A program made the position numbers and the translations under genes. From Flavobacteriaceae bacterium UBA2540 (GTDB lineage Bacteria; Bacteroidota; Bacteroidia; Flavobacteriales; Flavobacteriaceae): 7,853 nt of DNA. The stretch is taken from the NCBI GenBank assembly GCA_002340765.1, contig DDMS01000035.1, positions 1 through 7,853 on the forward strand, in the 5' to 3' direction. The notes under the pieces are model-generated. The model saw only the letters and a program-made list of their open reading frames with translations, made no database searches and was not told the DNA's origin. The first letter of the stretch is position 1; each line of letters begins with the position of its first letter. Shown here in pieces: positions 1 through 6,944 of this stretch.

Positions 1-19
1 ATTATAAATTATAAAAAAT

Positions 20-38
20 ATTTTTTAGCCTAACCTAA
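20..38. promoter_or_regulatory. Putative DtxR/IdeR-type metal-repressor box
   Basis: Compared with the actinobacterial DtxR/IdeR operator consensus TTAGGTTAGSCTAACCTAA, this 19-bp stretch matches at 15 positions. The core and whole right half match without a break (TTAGCCTAACCTAA, 25-38), while most of the left outer half is degenerate (T-run). It overlaps the expected -33 region of the receptor promoter, where a bound repressor would block RNA polymerase. DtxR-family proteins bind such sites when loaded with Fe(II) or Mn(II). That the host has such a regulator, and that it reads this consensus, is inferred. Confidence 0.5.
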
Positions 39-55
39 ATATATTTTTATATTTG
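25..55 (+). promoter_or_regulatory. Bacteroidetes-type promoter of the receptor operon
   Basis: TATATTTG at 48-55 fits the Bacteroidetes -7 consensus TAnnTTTG exactly. TTAG at 25-28 is a three-of-four match to the -33 TTTG element, with a 19-nt spacer, which is the usual distance. Transcription would begin a few bases after position 55, giving a leader of only about ten bases before the ATG at 70. The metal box overlaps the -33 end of this promoter. Confidence 0.55.
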
Positions 56-69
56 TAAAAATATTTATA

Positions 70-2304
70 ATGAATCGCTTTGTTTTTATAGTTTTTATAA
101 TCTTTTGGGAGATTGGGTTTTCTCAATCAGTTTCTGGAATTATAAGTGATAAAAATGGAGAGAGAATTCCGTTTGCAAATATTTATCTTAATAATACAAA
201 CATTGGTACTTCTTCAAATGAAAATGGATTTTATGAACTCAAAAATATTAAAAAAGGAGACTATACCTTGGTCGCTAGTGTTGTAGGATTTCAATCAAAA
301 TCCATCAAAATTAGCATAAAAAATGACCAACAATTGACTCAAAATTTTGTCCTAAATGAAGCTGATTCCTTAGAAGAAATTGTGATTTCTGGCTCTTTAC
401 GACCAGTCTCTAAATTGGAAAGTCCTGTTCCTATTGAAATATATAGCAATACATTTTTCAAAAAAAATCCTACTCCATCAGTATTTGAATCCCTTCAAAA
501 TGTCAACGGAATTCGCCCTCAATTGAACTGCAATGTATGCAATACTGGTGATATTCACATCAATGGTCTAGAAGGCCCTTATACCTTTGTGTTGATTGAT
601 GGAATGCCTATCGTTAGCGGACTTTCAACGGTTTATGGTCTCACAGGAATTCCACAAGCATTGATTGAAAGAGTTGAAATTGTAAAAGGGCCTGCCTCTA
701 CTTTATATGGCTCTGAAGCTGTTGGTGGCATCATCAATATCATCACTAAAAAACCTGGAAATTCACCAAAATTAACAACAGATTCTTTTGCAAGTTCTTG
801 GGGAGAAATCAATACAGATATTGGTTTGCGCTACAAAATTTCCGAAAAAGTGGATGCTCTTTTGGGAGTAAATTATTTTAATTTTCAGCAAAGAATTGAC
901 AATAATAATGACAATTTTACTGATTTAACTCTGCAAAACAGAATTTCAATTTTTAATAAAATCAATATCGAACGAAAAAGTAAAAAAGTATTTTCCATTG
1001 CAAGCAGATATGTTTATGAAGATAGATGGGGAGGAGAATTGGATTGGGAGCGAGAATTTAGGGGAACAAACGAAAAATACGGAGAAAGTATTTACACAAA
1101 TCGTTGGGAAACTTTTGGAAATTATCAATTGCCAACTTCAGAAAATATCAATTTTCAATTCAGTTTGAATGGTCATTATCAGAATTCTTTTTACGGAACA
1201 GATTCGTATGACGCATCTCAATTTATCGCTTTTGGGCAACTTGTTTACAATAAACAATTGAATAAAAAACACAATTTACTGCTAGGTTTAGCATACAGAT
1301 ATACCTTTTATGACGACAATACCTTTGCGACTTTGGATGAAAATGGAATCACAAATTCGCCCTCAAAAATACACTTGCCAGGAATTTTTATTCAAGATGA
1401 AATCAAATTAAATGAACAAAACAAATTGCTTTTTGGTGCAAGATGGGATTACAATAGCATCCATGGCAGTATTTTTTCGCCAAGAATCAATTATAAATGG
1501 AATTCCAAAGAGCAAACAGATGTTTTTCGTTTGAGTATTGGAAATGGTTTTAGAGTTGCAAATATTTTTACTGAAGATCATGCTGCTTTGACAGGTGCTA
1601 GAGAAGTGGTTTTTGAAGGCGAATTGAAACCCGAAACCTCTTGGAATGCAAATCTGAATTATGTAAAAAAAATCAACACCGAAAGCAGTTTCATTACTTT
1701 GGATGCAAGTGCTTTTTACACCTATTTTATCAACAGAATTTTGCCAGATTACGAAACGAATCCTAACAAAATTATCTATGCCAATTTAGATGGATTTTCA
1801 GTATCAAAAGGAATTTCTTTGAATGCAGATGTGTTATTTACAAATGGTTTATCTATCAATGCTGGAACAACTTTGATGGATGTTTCTGTAACTGAAAATA
1901 ATTTAAAAACGCGGCAAATGTTAACAGAAAGTTTTAGCGGAGTTTGGTCTATTTCTTATAAGTTTTCCAGCAATTTTTCAATAGATTATACTGGAAATAT
2001 ATATGGTCCAATGCGTCTGCCTTTGTTGGGTGAAAATGATCCAAGACCTGAATTGTCTTCTTGGTTTAGCATCCAAAATATCCAATTAACAAAGAAATTT
2101 AGCAATAATTGGGAACTATATGGAGGTATTAAAAATTTGCTCAATTTCACACCTCCTGCAAACAGTATCAACGGCGCAAATAATCCTTTTGACATTGGGA
2201 TTGACACGGATAAAAATCCAGAATTGGCTTTTGACCCAAGTTATGTCTATGTTTCAAATCAGGGAATTAGAGGATTTATTGGAGTAAGACATACGCTATT
2301 TTAA
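70..2304 (+). CDS. TonB-dependent outer-membrane receptor, CxxC plug
   Basis: This 744-residue protein is a complete TonB-dependent receptor that imports a ligand across the outer membrane using TonB/ExbBD energy. A signal peptide covers residues 1-18 (cut before Q19). A carboxypeptidase-regulatory-like domain follows at about 21-97, then a TonB-box-like segment EEIVISG (102-108), the plug (about 112-228, with VLIDGMPI, ERVEIVKGPASTLYGSEAVGG and INIITKKP), and a 22-strand barrel ending in the terminal Phe expected for BAM recognition. C154 and C157 (NCNVCN, in the plug) are the only cysteines in the whole protein. GFRVANIF (493-500), H504 and LKPE (519-522) resemble the FRAP-His-NPNL zone of heme receptors. 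The ATG at 70 is chosen because it gives the signal peptide. The metal box upstream suggests iron, heme or another metal complex as ligand. BtuB- or copper-receptor-like roles are not excluded. No SusD partner is present, so glycan uptake is unlikely. Confidence 0.93.
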   Translation: MNRFVFIVFIIFWEIGFSQSVSGIISDKNGERIPFANIYLNNTNIGTSSNENGFYELKNIKKGDYTLVASVVGFQSKSIKISIKNDQQLTQNFVLNEADSLEEIVISGSLRPVSKLESPVPIEIYSNTFFKKNPTPSVFESLQNVNGIRPQLNCNVCNTGDIHINGLEGPYTFVLIDGMPIVSGLSTVYGLTGIPQALIERVEIVKGPASTLYGSEAVGGIINIITKKPGNSPKLTTDSFASSWGEINTDIGLRYKISEKVDALLGVNYFNFQQRIDNNNDNFTDLTLQNRISIFNKINIERKSKKVFSIASRYVYEDRWGGELDWEREFRGTNEKYGESIYTNRWETFGNYQLPTSENINFQFSLNGHYQNSFYGTDSYDASQFIAFGQLVYNKQLNKKHNLLLGLAYRYTFYDDNTFATLDENGITNSPSKIHLPGIFIQDEIKLNEQNKLLFGARWDYNSIHGSIFSPRINYKWNSKEQTDVFRLSIGNGFRVANIFTEDHAALTGAREVVFEGELKPETSWNANLNYVKKINTESSFITLDASAFYTYFINRILPDYETNPNKIIYANLDGFSVSKGISLNADVLFTNGLSINAGTTLMDVSVTENNLKTRQMLTESFSGVWSISYKFSSNFSIDYTGNIYGPMRLPLLGENDPRPELSSWFSIQNIQLTKKFSNNWELYGGIKNLLNFTPPANSINGANNPFDIGIDTDKNPELAFDPSYVYVSNQGIRGFIGVRHTLF

Positions 2305-2315
2305 AATGTAGTGTA

Positions 2316-2786
2316 ATGAAAAATATTTATTTGATAATATTCTTAAATTCAATATTAAATTTCGCTCAAGAAAATAAAAAATTGACCATTTACACATTTG
2401 AAGAAGTTGAAAAATTACATCAAAAAAATCCAAGACCACATCTGTTTTTTATTTATACAGATTGGTGTAAAATTTGTTTTGGAATGAAAAATACTACATT
2501 CCAGAATGAGCAAATTATTGAAATTTTAAATTGCGATTTTTATGTTGTTTTTTTAAATGCAGAAACTAAAAAAGAGATTACTTTTTTTGGAAAATCATTC
2601 AAAAATACAACCAATGGAATTCATGATTTGGCAATAATTTTAGCTTCAAAAAATAAGCAAATTGAATATCCAACAACAGTTATTGTAAACAAAGATTTGA
2701 GTATTGAATTACAATTTCAAGGTTTTTTAAAAAGCACTAAATTGAAATCAGTTTTAGAACCATTTTTGATGAAAAATAACAAATAG
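2316..2786 (+). CDS. Exported thioredoxin-fold protein (CKIC)
   Basis: This 156-residue protein starts 11 bp after the receptor stop and is probably its operon partner. A short signal peptide (residues 1-17, cut near FA/Q18) sends it to the periplasm, with no lipobox Cys visible. The thioredoxin fold is shown by strand HLFFIYTDW, the active site W50-C51-K-I-C54 at the start of a helix, and the cis-Pro loop YPTT with P119 before a strand (VIVNKD) and the final helix. An insertion at about 85-105 (ITFFGKSFKNTTNGIHDLA) lies between the second strand and the cis-Pro, as in the thioredoxin-related (SoxW-like, Thioredoxin_7) groups. C73 is an extra cysteine outside the active site. By family it should be a thiol-disulfide reductase or oxidase. 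Its substrate is unknown, and the receptor's CxxC is an obvious candidate. No membrane DsbD-type electron donor is encoded in the window. Confidence 0.85.
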   Translation: MKNIYLIIFLNSILNFAQENKKLTIYTFEEVEKLHQKNPRPHLFFIYTDWCKICFGMKNTTFQNEQIIEILNCDFYVVFLNAETKKEITFFGKSFKNTTNGIHDLAIILASKNKQIEYPTTVIVNKDLSIELQFQGFLKSTKLKSVLEPFLMKNNK

Positions 2787-2788
2787 AT

Positions 2789-3340
2789 TTAGTGTTTTCT
2801 CTCCCAAATTCTTGAGTTATAACCCCCTAAATTTAAGCTATACACAATTCCTGCCGTACCAAAAATGTGAGATTTTTGTAAATCTCCACCCAAAGCGCTT
2901 AATTTATAAATCAATTGTCCATTTAAACCAAATCTATCTGTTATCCAGAGAGTACCTCCACTACCTAAATTTAAAGTTACTCCTGTTTCTAAAAGATTTA
3001 CAATGCCAATTCCACTCAAAACATAAATCCTGAGTTTATAATCTGGATTTAAAAGTTCATAGTTTAAATTTACATCACTTGAAAGATACTTTTGAGAATC
3101 TTTTATAGATTTTGAGAGTGTAAAAGAAATAGTTGTTTTATTGCCAATATATTTACTGAGACTTACTCCTGGAATAATTGCAATATGCCTTCCTCCCACA
3201 ACTAAACCATCTTTTTCAGAATAAAGTACTGAAGACGAATTTAGGCCAACTGACCAACTTCTAGAACCATCTTGTGCAACAAAATTAACGAATGAAATTA
3301 AAAGAAAAGCAAGTAAATAAAATAATCTGTATTTTGGCAT
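2789..3340 (-). CDS. Exported small beta-barrel outer-membrane protein
   Basis: This 183-residue protein has a clear signal peptide (residues 1-22, cut at FVA/Q23). The mature part is a run of alternating hydrophobic strands with Gly and aromatic residues: roughly 30-40, 52-64, 69-79, 89-95, 102-117, 119-133, 137-149 and 158-172. That is about eight strands, the size of an OmpA-like or OMP_b-brl barrel. The order (SWSVGLN, IIPGVSLSKYI, YVLSGIGIV, DRFGLNGQLIYK, SHIFGTAGIVYSL) reads like the N-terminal barrel of flavobacterial OmpA/P60-type proteins, but the Asp-rich linker and peptidoglycan-binding OmpA domain are absent. It ends in a basic tail (YNSRIWERKH) rather than a terminal aromatic. 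The ATG is preceded by an A-rich stretch. It converges on the thioredoxin gene with 2 bp between stop codons. The specific function is unknown. Confidence 0.75.
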   Translation of the reverse strand: MPKYRLFYLLAFLLISFVNFVAQDGSRSWSVGLNSSSVLYSEKDGLVVGGRHIAIIPGVSLSKYIGNKTTISFTLSKSIKDSQKYLSSDVNLNYELLNPDYKLRIYVLSGIGIVNLLETGVTLNLGSGGTLWITDRFGLNGQLIYKLSALGGDLQKSHIFGTAGIVYSLNLGGYNSRIWERKH

Positions 3341-3451
3341 AACGATATTTTTTCAAAAAAAATCCTTGAATTGAACTATTTTACATCTTTAAGCTCAACA
3401 AAATAATAACGTGATGTTGTGTTAAATTATTATTTAGCTGTAAAAATAAAC

Positions 3452-3479
3452 CTGAATTTCACACAAAAATACTGAATTT
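3452..3479. repeat. CTGAATTT direct repeat, 20-bp period
   Basis: CTGAATTT occurs at 3452-3459 and again at 3472-3479, exactly 20 bp apart, which is about two helical turns. The pair brackets the possible minus-strand -7 box. It could be a regulator site presented twice on the same DNA face, or chance in AT-rich DNA. Confidence 0.3.
3464..3471 (-). promoter_or_regulatory. Possible -7 box for the minus-strand barrel gene
   Basis: Read on the minus strand this is TATTTTTG, a full match to TAnnTTTG. No good -33 TTTG stands at the usual distance, and the implied leader is long (about 115-120 bases), so the assignment is weak. It lies between two copies of an 8-bp direct repeat. Confidence 0.3.
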
Positions 3480-3528
3480 TTAGATTAAAAGTAACCATAG
3501 ACTACCCTATTTTATGAATTAAGTTAGC

Positions 3529-3536
3529 TACATTTG
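3529..3536 (+). promoter_or_regulatory. Bacteroidetes -7 promoter box for mfd
   Basis: TACATTTG matches TAnnTTTG exactly and ends 17 bases before the TTG start of mfd. No convincing -33 TTTG is seen at the expected distance (about 3506-3509 reads CCTA). The predicted start of transcription falls near 3541-3543, which supports a short leader and argues against a start codon upstream of 3553. Confidence 0.5.
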
Positions 3537-3552
3537 CACAAAATTATTTCAG

Positions 3553-6500
3553 TTGAGTTTACAGCATATTGTTCATCAATATCAGCAAGCTACCCCAATT
3601 TCGCTGGTAGTTACAGCCCTTCAACAAGAGAAAAACCATTTTCAAATTTCGAATTTGGCTGGTTCTTCATTGTCATTTGTGATTGCAGAATCATTCAAAA
3701 AAAGTACACATCCTTTTTTATTAATTTTTGATGATAAAGAAGAAGCTGCTTATTATTTGAATGATTTAGAACAACTTTTAGGAGACAAAAATGTGCTGTT
3801 TTTTCCGGGTTCTTATAGAAGGCCTTATCAAATTGAAAAAACAGACAATGCCAATGTTTTATTGCGATCTGAGGTTTTAAACCGAATCAATTCGCAAAAA
3901 AAACCGGCGATTATTATTACCTATCCAACTGCATTATTTGAAAAAGTAGTTACCAAAAAAGAGTTGGAGAAGAACACTTTAAAAATTGCAGTTGAAGAGT
4001 CATTATCTCTTGATTTTGTGAATGAAATGTTGTTCGAATACAAATTTAAACGGGTAGATTTTGTCACAGAACCAGGAGATTTTTCGGTAAGAGGAGGAAT
4101 TATTGATGTGTTTTCTTTTTCAAATGATGAACCATACAGAATTGAGTTTTTTGGCGATGAAATTGATAGTATCAGAACTTTTGATGTAGAAACGCAACTT
4201 TCTAAAGAAAAATTGAAGAAAGTGGCGATCATGCCAAATATTGAAATTAAAACACTGCAAGAAAACAGAGAAAGTTTCTTAAAATACATTTCACCAAAAA
4301 CACCAATTTTCGTTAAGAATATTTCTTTGATTTCAGGAAGTTTGGATAAATTTTATTTAATAGCTGAAGAAGCTTTTTTGAAATTATCCAAAGAAATCAA
4401 ACATGCAAAACCCCCAGAATTGTTTTGTAATGGCGAATTTATCAAACAGCAATTAAACGATTTTACAGTCGTTGAAATGAATCCTGCTAGGTTTTTAAAA
4501 CCTAATAGGTCTGAAGAAGAAAAGGAGTATGATAATACCTACAAGGTTTTAAAAATCTTGAAGGAAATTTCTTTCAATACCAAACCTCAACCTTCGTTCA
4601 ACAAGCAATTTTCTTTGTTAATTGATGATTTGAAAGAACATCATAAAGCCGGATTTACCAATTATATTTTTTGCGCCAACGAACAACAAGCCAAACGTTT
4701 TCATGATATTTTTGATGATGCTAATGAAAAAGTGCATTATGAAACCATTGTTTTTCCTTTATTTGAAGGCTTTATTGATCTTGACCAAAAAATAGTCTGT
4801 TACACAGACCATCAAATTTTTGAACGCTATCATAAATTCCGATTGAAAAATGGCTATGCCAAAAAGCAAGCCATTACGCTGCAAGAATTGAATAAACTTG
4901 AAATTGGTGACTATGTAACGCACATGGATCATGGGATTGGAAAATTCGCTGGATTGCAAAAAATTGATGTCAATGGAAAAAAACAAGAAGCCATCAAATT
5001 GATTTATGGTGACAGAGATATTTTATATGTGAGTATTCATTCGCTCCATAAAATTTCAAAATTCAATGGAAAAGATGGTAAAGCGCCAAAAATTTACAAA
5101 TTAGGTTCTGGTGCTTGGAAAAAAATTACTCAAAAAACGAAAGCGCGTGTCAAACATATTGCGTTCAATTTGATTCAATTGTATGCCAAAAGAAAATTGG
5201 AAAAAGGATTTGCTTTTGGACCTGATACACACATGCAACACGAATTGGAAAGTAGTTTTTTATACGAAGACACTCCTGATCAATTTTCTGCGACACAAGA
5301 TGTTAAAAATGACATGGAAAAAACACAGCCAATGGACAGATTGGTTTGTGGTGATGTAGGTTTTGGAAAAACAGAAGTGGCTGTAAGAGCTGCTTTCAAA
5401 GCGGTGGATAATGGCAAACAAGTGGCGATTTTAGTACCCACAACGATTTTGGCTTTTCAGCATTTTCAAACATTTTCTGAGCGTTTGAAAGATTTCCCCA
5501 TCAAAATTGATTACTTAAATCGTTTTAGAACCGCCAAAGAAAAATCAGAAACCATTGAAGGCGTAAATTCGGGAGCTGTTGATATTATTATTGGAACACA
5601 TCAATTGACCAATCAAAAATTGAAATTCAAAGATTTGGGATTGCTGATTATTGATGAGGAGCAAAAATTTGGCGTTGCTGTGAAAGACAAACTCAAAACA
5701 TTGAAAGAAAATGTAGATACGTTAACACTTACTGCCACTCCAATTCCAAGAACATTGCAATTTAGTTTGATGGCTGCCAGGGATTTATCTGTCATCAAAA
5801 CGCCTCCACCTAACAGGCATCCTATAGAAAGTCATGTCATTCATTTTTCCGAAGAAACCATTAGAGATGCTATTTCTTACGAAATTTCAAGAGGTGGTCA
5901 AGTATTTTTTATCCATAATAGAATCGAAAATATCCAAGAAGTTGCAGGAATGTTACAACGTTTAATTCCTTCTGCCAAAATAGGAATTGGTCATGGGCAA
6001 ATGGAAGGTAAAAAATTAGAAAATCTGATGTTGTCATTTATGAGTGGCGAATTTGATGTGTTGGTTGCAACAACCATCATCGAAAGTGGGTTGGATGTGC
6101 CCAATGCAAATACAATTTTCATCAATAATGCCAATAATTTTGGATTGTCTGATTTGCATCAAATGCGAGGTAGAGTTGGGCGTTCCAATAAAAAAGCGTT
6201 CTGTTATTTTATTACGCCACCTTTTCATATGATGACAGATGATTCCCGAAAAAGAATGACAGCTTTAGAGGTTTTTACGGATTTAGGAAGTGGTATTAAC
6301 ATTGCCATGAAAGATTTGGAAATTCGTGGTGCAGGTGATTTATTGGGAGGTGAGCAAAGTGGATTTATCAACGATATTGGTTTTGATACCTATCAAAAAA
6401 TATTGCAAGAAGCCATTGAAGAACTCAAAGAAAATGAGTTCAAAGATTTGTATCCAGAAGATGAAAATACACCCAAAGAATTTGTAAAAGACGTTCAAAT

Positions 6501-6942
6501 TGATACAGATTTCGAAATTTTATTTCCTGATAATTATGTAAATTCTGTGACAGAAAGACTGAGTTTGTATCACAAATTGGGTGAATTAAAAACCGAAATT
6601 GAACTGCAAGATTTTGAAAAACAATTGATTGACAGATTTGGTGAACTTCCTTCAGAAGTGGACGATTTATTGGATTCTGTGCGCATTAAATGGTTGGCAA
6701 AAAAACTAGGCTTGGAAAAAATCATCTTAAAACAAAAAAGAATGGTTGGTTATTTTGTGGCTGATCAACAAAGTAATTTTTATCAAACTGCTGTATTTTC
6801 AGATTTTTTAAAATATGTACAACAACATGCTAAAGATTGTGTGATGAAAGAAAAAGAAACCAATAATGGCTTGCGTTTGTTGATTACATTTATCAAAATC
6901 GACAGTGTTAAAAAAGCGCTAGAAACCCTAGCAAGTATTTAA
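3553..6942 (+). CDS. mfd: Transcription-repair coupling factor Mfd
   Basis: This is a full-length Mfd of 1129 residues (E. coli Mfd has 1148). It removes RNA polymerase stalled at DNA lesions and recruits UvrA. The UvrB-homology module occupies about 1-220 (SYRRPY at 87-92, GDFSVRGGIIDVFSF from 175). The RNA-polymerase-interacting CarD-like domain is about 449-504 (LEIGDYVTHMDHGIGKF). The RecG-like translocase runs from about 560 to 910, with Walker A GDVGFGKT (600-607), DEEQ (701-704), TATPIPR (727-733) and motif VI QMRGRVGR (870-877). The TRG motif is at about 921-965 (LEIRGAGDLLGGEQSG), and the C-terminal D7 domain is about 975-1129. All catalytic motifs look intact. The start is TTG at 3553: the first in-frame Met is residue 159, inside the UvrB-like module; an in-frame stop lies at 3520-3522; and the -7 box ends at 3536. 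The last base of its stop codon is the first base of the next gene. Confidence 0.97.
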   Translation: MSLQHIVHQYQQATPISLVVTALQQEKNHFQISNLAGSSLSFVIAESFKKSTHPFLLIFDDKEEAAYYLNDLEQLLGDKNVLFFPGSYRRPYQIEKTDNANVLLRSEVLNRINSQKKPAIIITYPTALFEKVVTKKELEKNTLKIAVEESLSLDFVNEMLFEYKFKRVDFVTEPGDFSVRGGIIDVFSFSNDEPYRIEFFGDEIDSIRTFDVETQLSKEKLKKVAIMPNIEIKTLQENRESFLKYISPKTPIFVKNISLISGSLDKFYLIAEEAFLKLSKEIKHAKPPELFCNGEFIKQQLNDFTVVEMNPARFLKPNRSEEEKEYDNTYKVLKILKEISFNTKPQPSFNKQFSLLIDDLKEHHKAGFTNYIFCANEQQAKRFHDIFDDANEKVHYETIVFPLFEGFIDLDQKIVCYTDHQIFERYHKFRLKNGYAKKQAITLQELNKLEIGDYVTHMDHGIGKFAGLQKIDVNGKKQEAIKLIYGDRDILYVSIHSLHKISKFNGKDGKAPKIYKLGSGAWKKITQKTKARVKHIAFNLIQLYAKRKLEKGFAFGPDTHMQHELESSFLYEDTPDQFSATQDVKNDMEKTQPMDRLVCGDVGFGKTEVAVRAAFKAVDNGKQVAILVPTTILAFQHFQTFSERLKDFPIKIDYLNRFRTAKEKSETIEGVNSGAVDIIIGTHQLTNQKLKFKDLGLLIIDEEQKFGVAVKDKLKTLKENVDTLTLTATPIPRTLQFSLMAARDLSVIKTPPPNRHPIESHVIHFSEETIRDAISYEISRGGQVFFIHNRIENIQEVAGMLQRLIPSAKIGIGHGQMEGKKLENLMLSFMSGEFDVLVATTIIESGLDVPNANTIFINNANNFGLSDLHQMRGRVGRSNKKAFCYFITPPFHMMTDDSRKRMTALEVFTDLGSGINIAMKDLEIRGAGDLLGGEQSGFINDIGFDTYQKILQEAIEELKENEFKDLYPEDENTPKEFVKDVQIDTDFEILFPDNYVNSVTERLSLYHKLGELKTEIELQDFEKQLIDRFGELPSEVDDLLDSVRIKWLAKKLGLEKIILKQKRMVGYFVADQQSNFYQTAVFSDFLKYVQQHAKDCVMKEKETNNGLRLLITFIKIDSVKKALETLASI
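4483..4509. repeat. Intragenic palindrome in mfd
   Basis: TAGGTTTT, one T, then AAAACCTA (4488-4504) is a perfect 8-bp-arm inverted repeat. CCT at 4483-4485 and AGG at 4507-4509 extend the arms past a 2-base mismatch. It encodes part of a variable linker of Mfd (PARFLKPNR). Its outer arms TAGGTT/AACCTA resemble the outer halves of a DtxR-type box, though the centre does not. A coding-sequence coincidence is quite possible. Confidence 0.4.
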
Positions 6943-6944
6943 TG
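6940..6944 (+). promoter_or_regulatory. TAATG stop-start overlap coupling mfd and eamA-type gene
   Basis: The mfd stop TAA (6940-6942) shares its last A with the ATG (6942-6944) of the transporter gene. Such a one-base overlap normally lets the terminating ribosome reinitiate, so the second gene is probably made from the mfd transcript. I see no TAnnTTTG box immediately upstream. Confidence 0.7.

Noticed and set aside
13..26. A6-TA-T6 palindrome as a terminator or operator
   Set aside because: It is pure A/T, gives no stable stem, and is expected by chance in such AT-rich DNA.
1..69. Cobalamin riboswitch upstream of the receptor
   Set aside because: Only 69 bases are visible, a promoter lies within them, and the predicted leader is about ten bases, leaving no space for a riboswitch between promoter and gene.
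70..2304. SusC-type glycan importer
   Set aside because: The N-terminal regulatory-like domain is shared with SusC, but 744 residues is short for SusC (about 1000), and no SusD lipoprotein or glycan enzyme is nearby.
3341..3552. Hidden small RNA or tRNA in the intergenic region
   Set aside because: No cloverleaf, GC-rich stem or T-run-ended hairpin is visible; only promoter-like boxes and a short direct repeat are seen.
3534..3731. Small ORF overlapping the start of mfd in another frame
   Set aside because: It starts at a TTG inside the -7 box region and its product has no recognisable features, while the mfd frame is strongly supported.
3921..4289. 122-residue antisense ORF within mfd
   Set aside because: It is opposite a conserved UvrB-like domain, lacks domain or signal features of its own, and is a reading-frame shadow.
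3553..6942. RecG or PriA helicase
   Set aside because: The translocase core is RecG-like, but the UvrB-homology module, CarD-like domain and D7 domain in this order identify Mfd.
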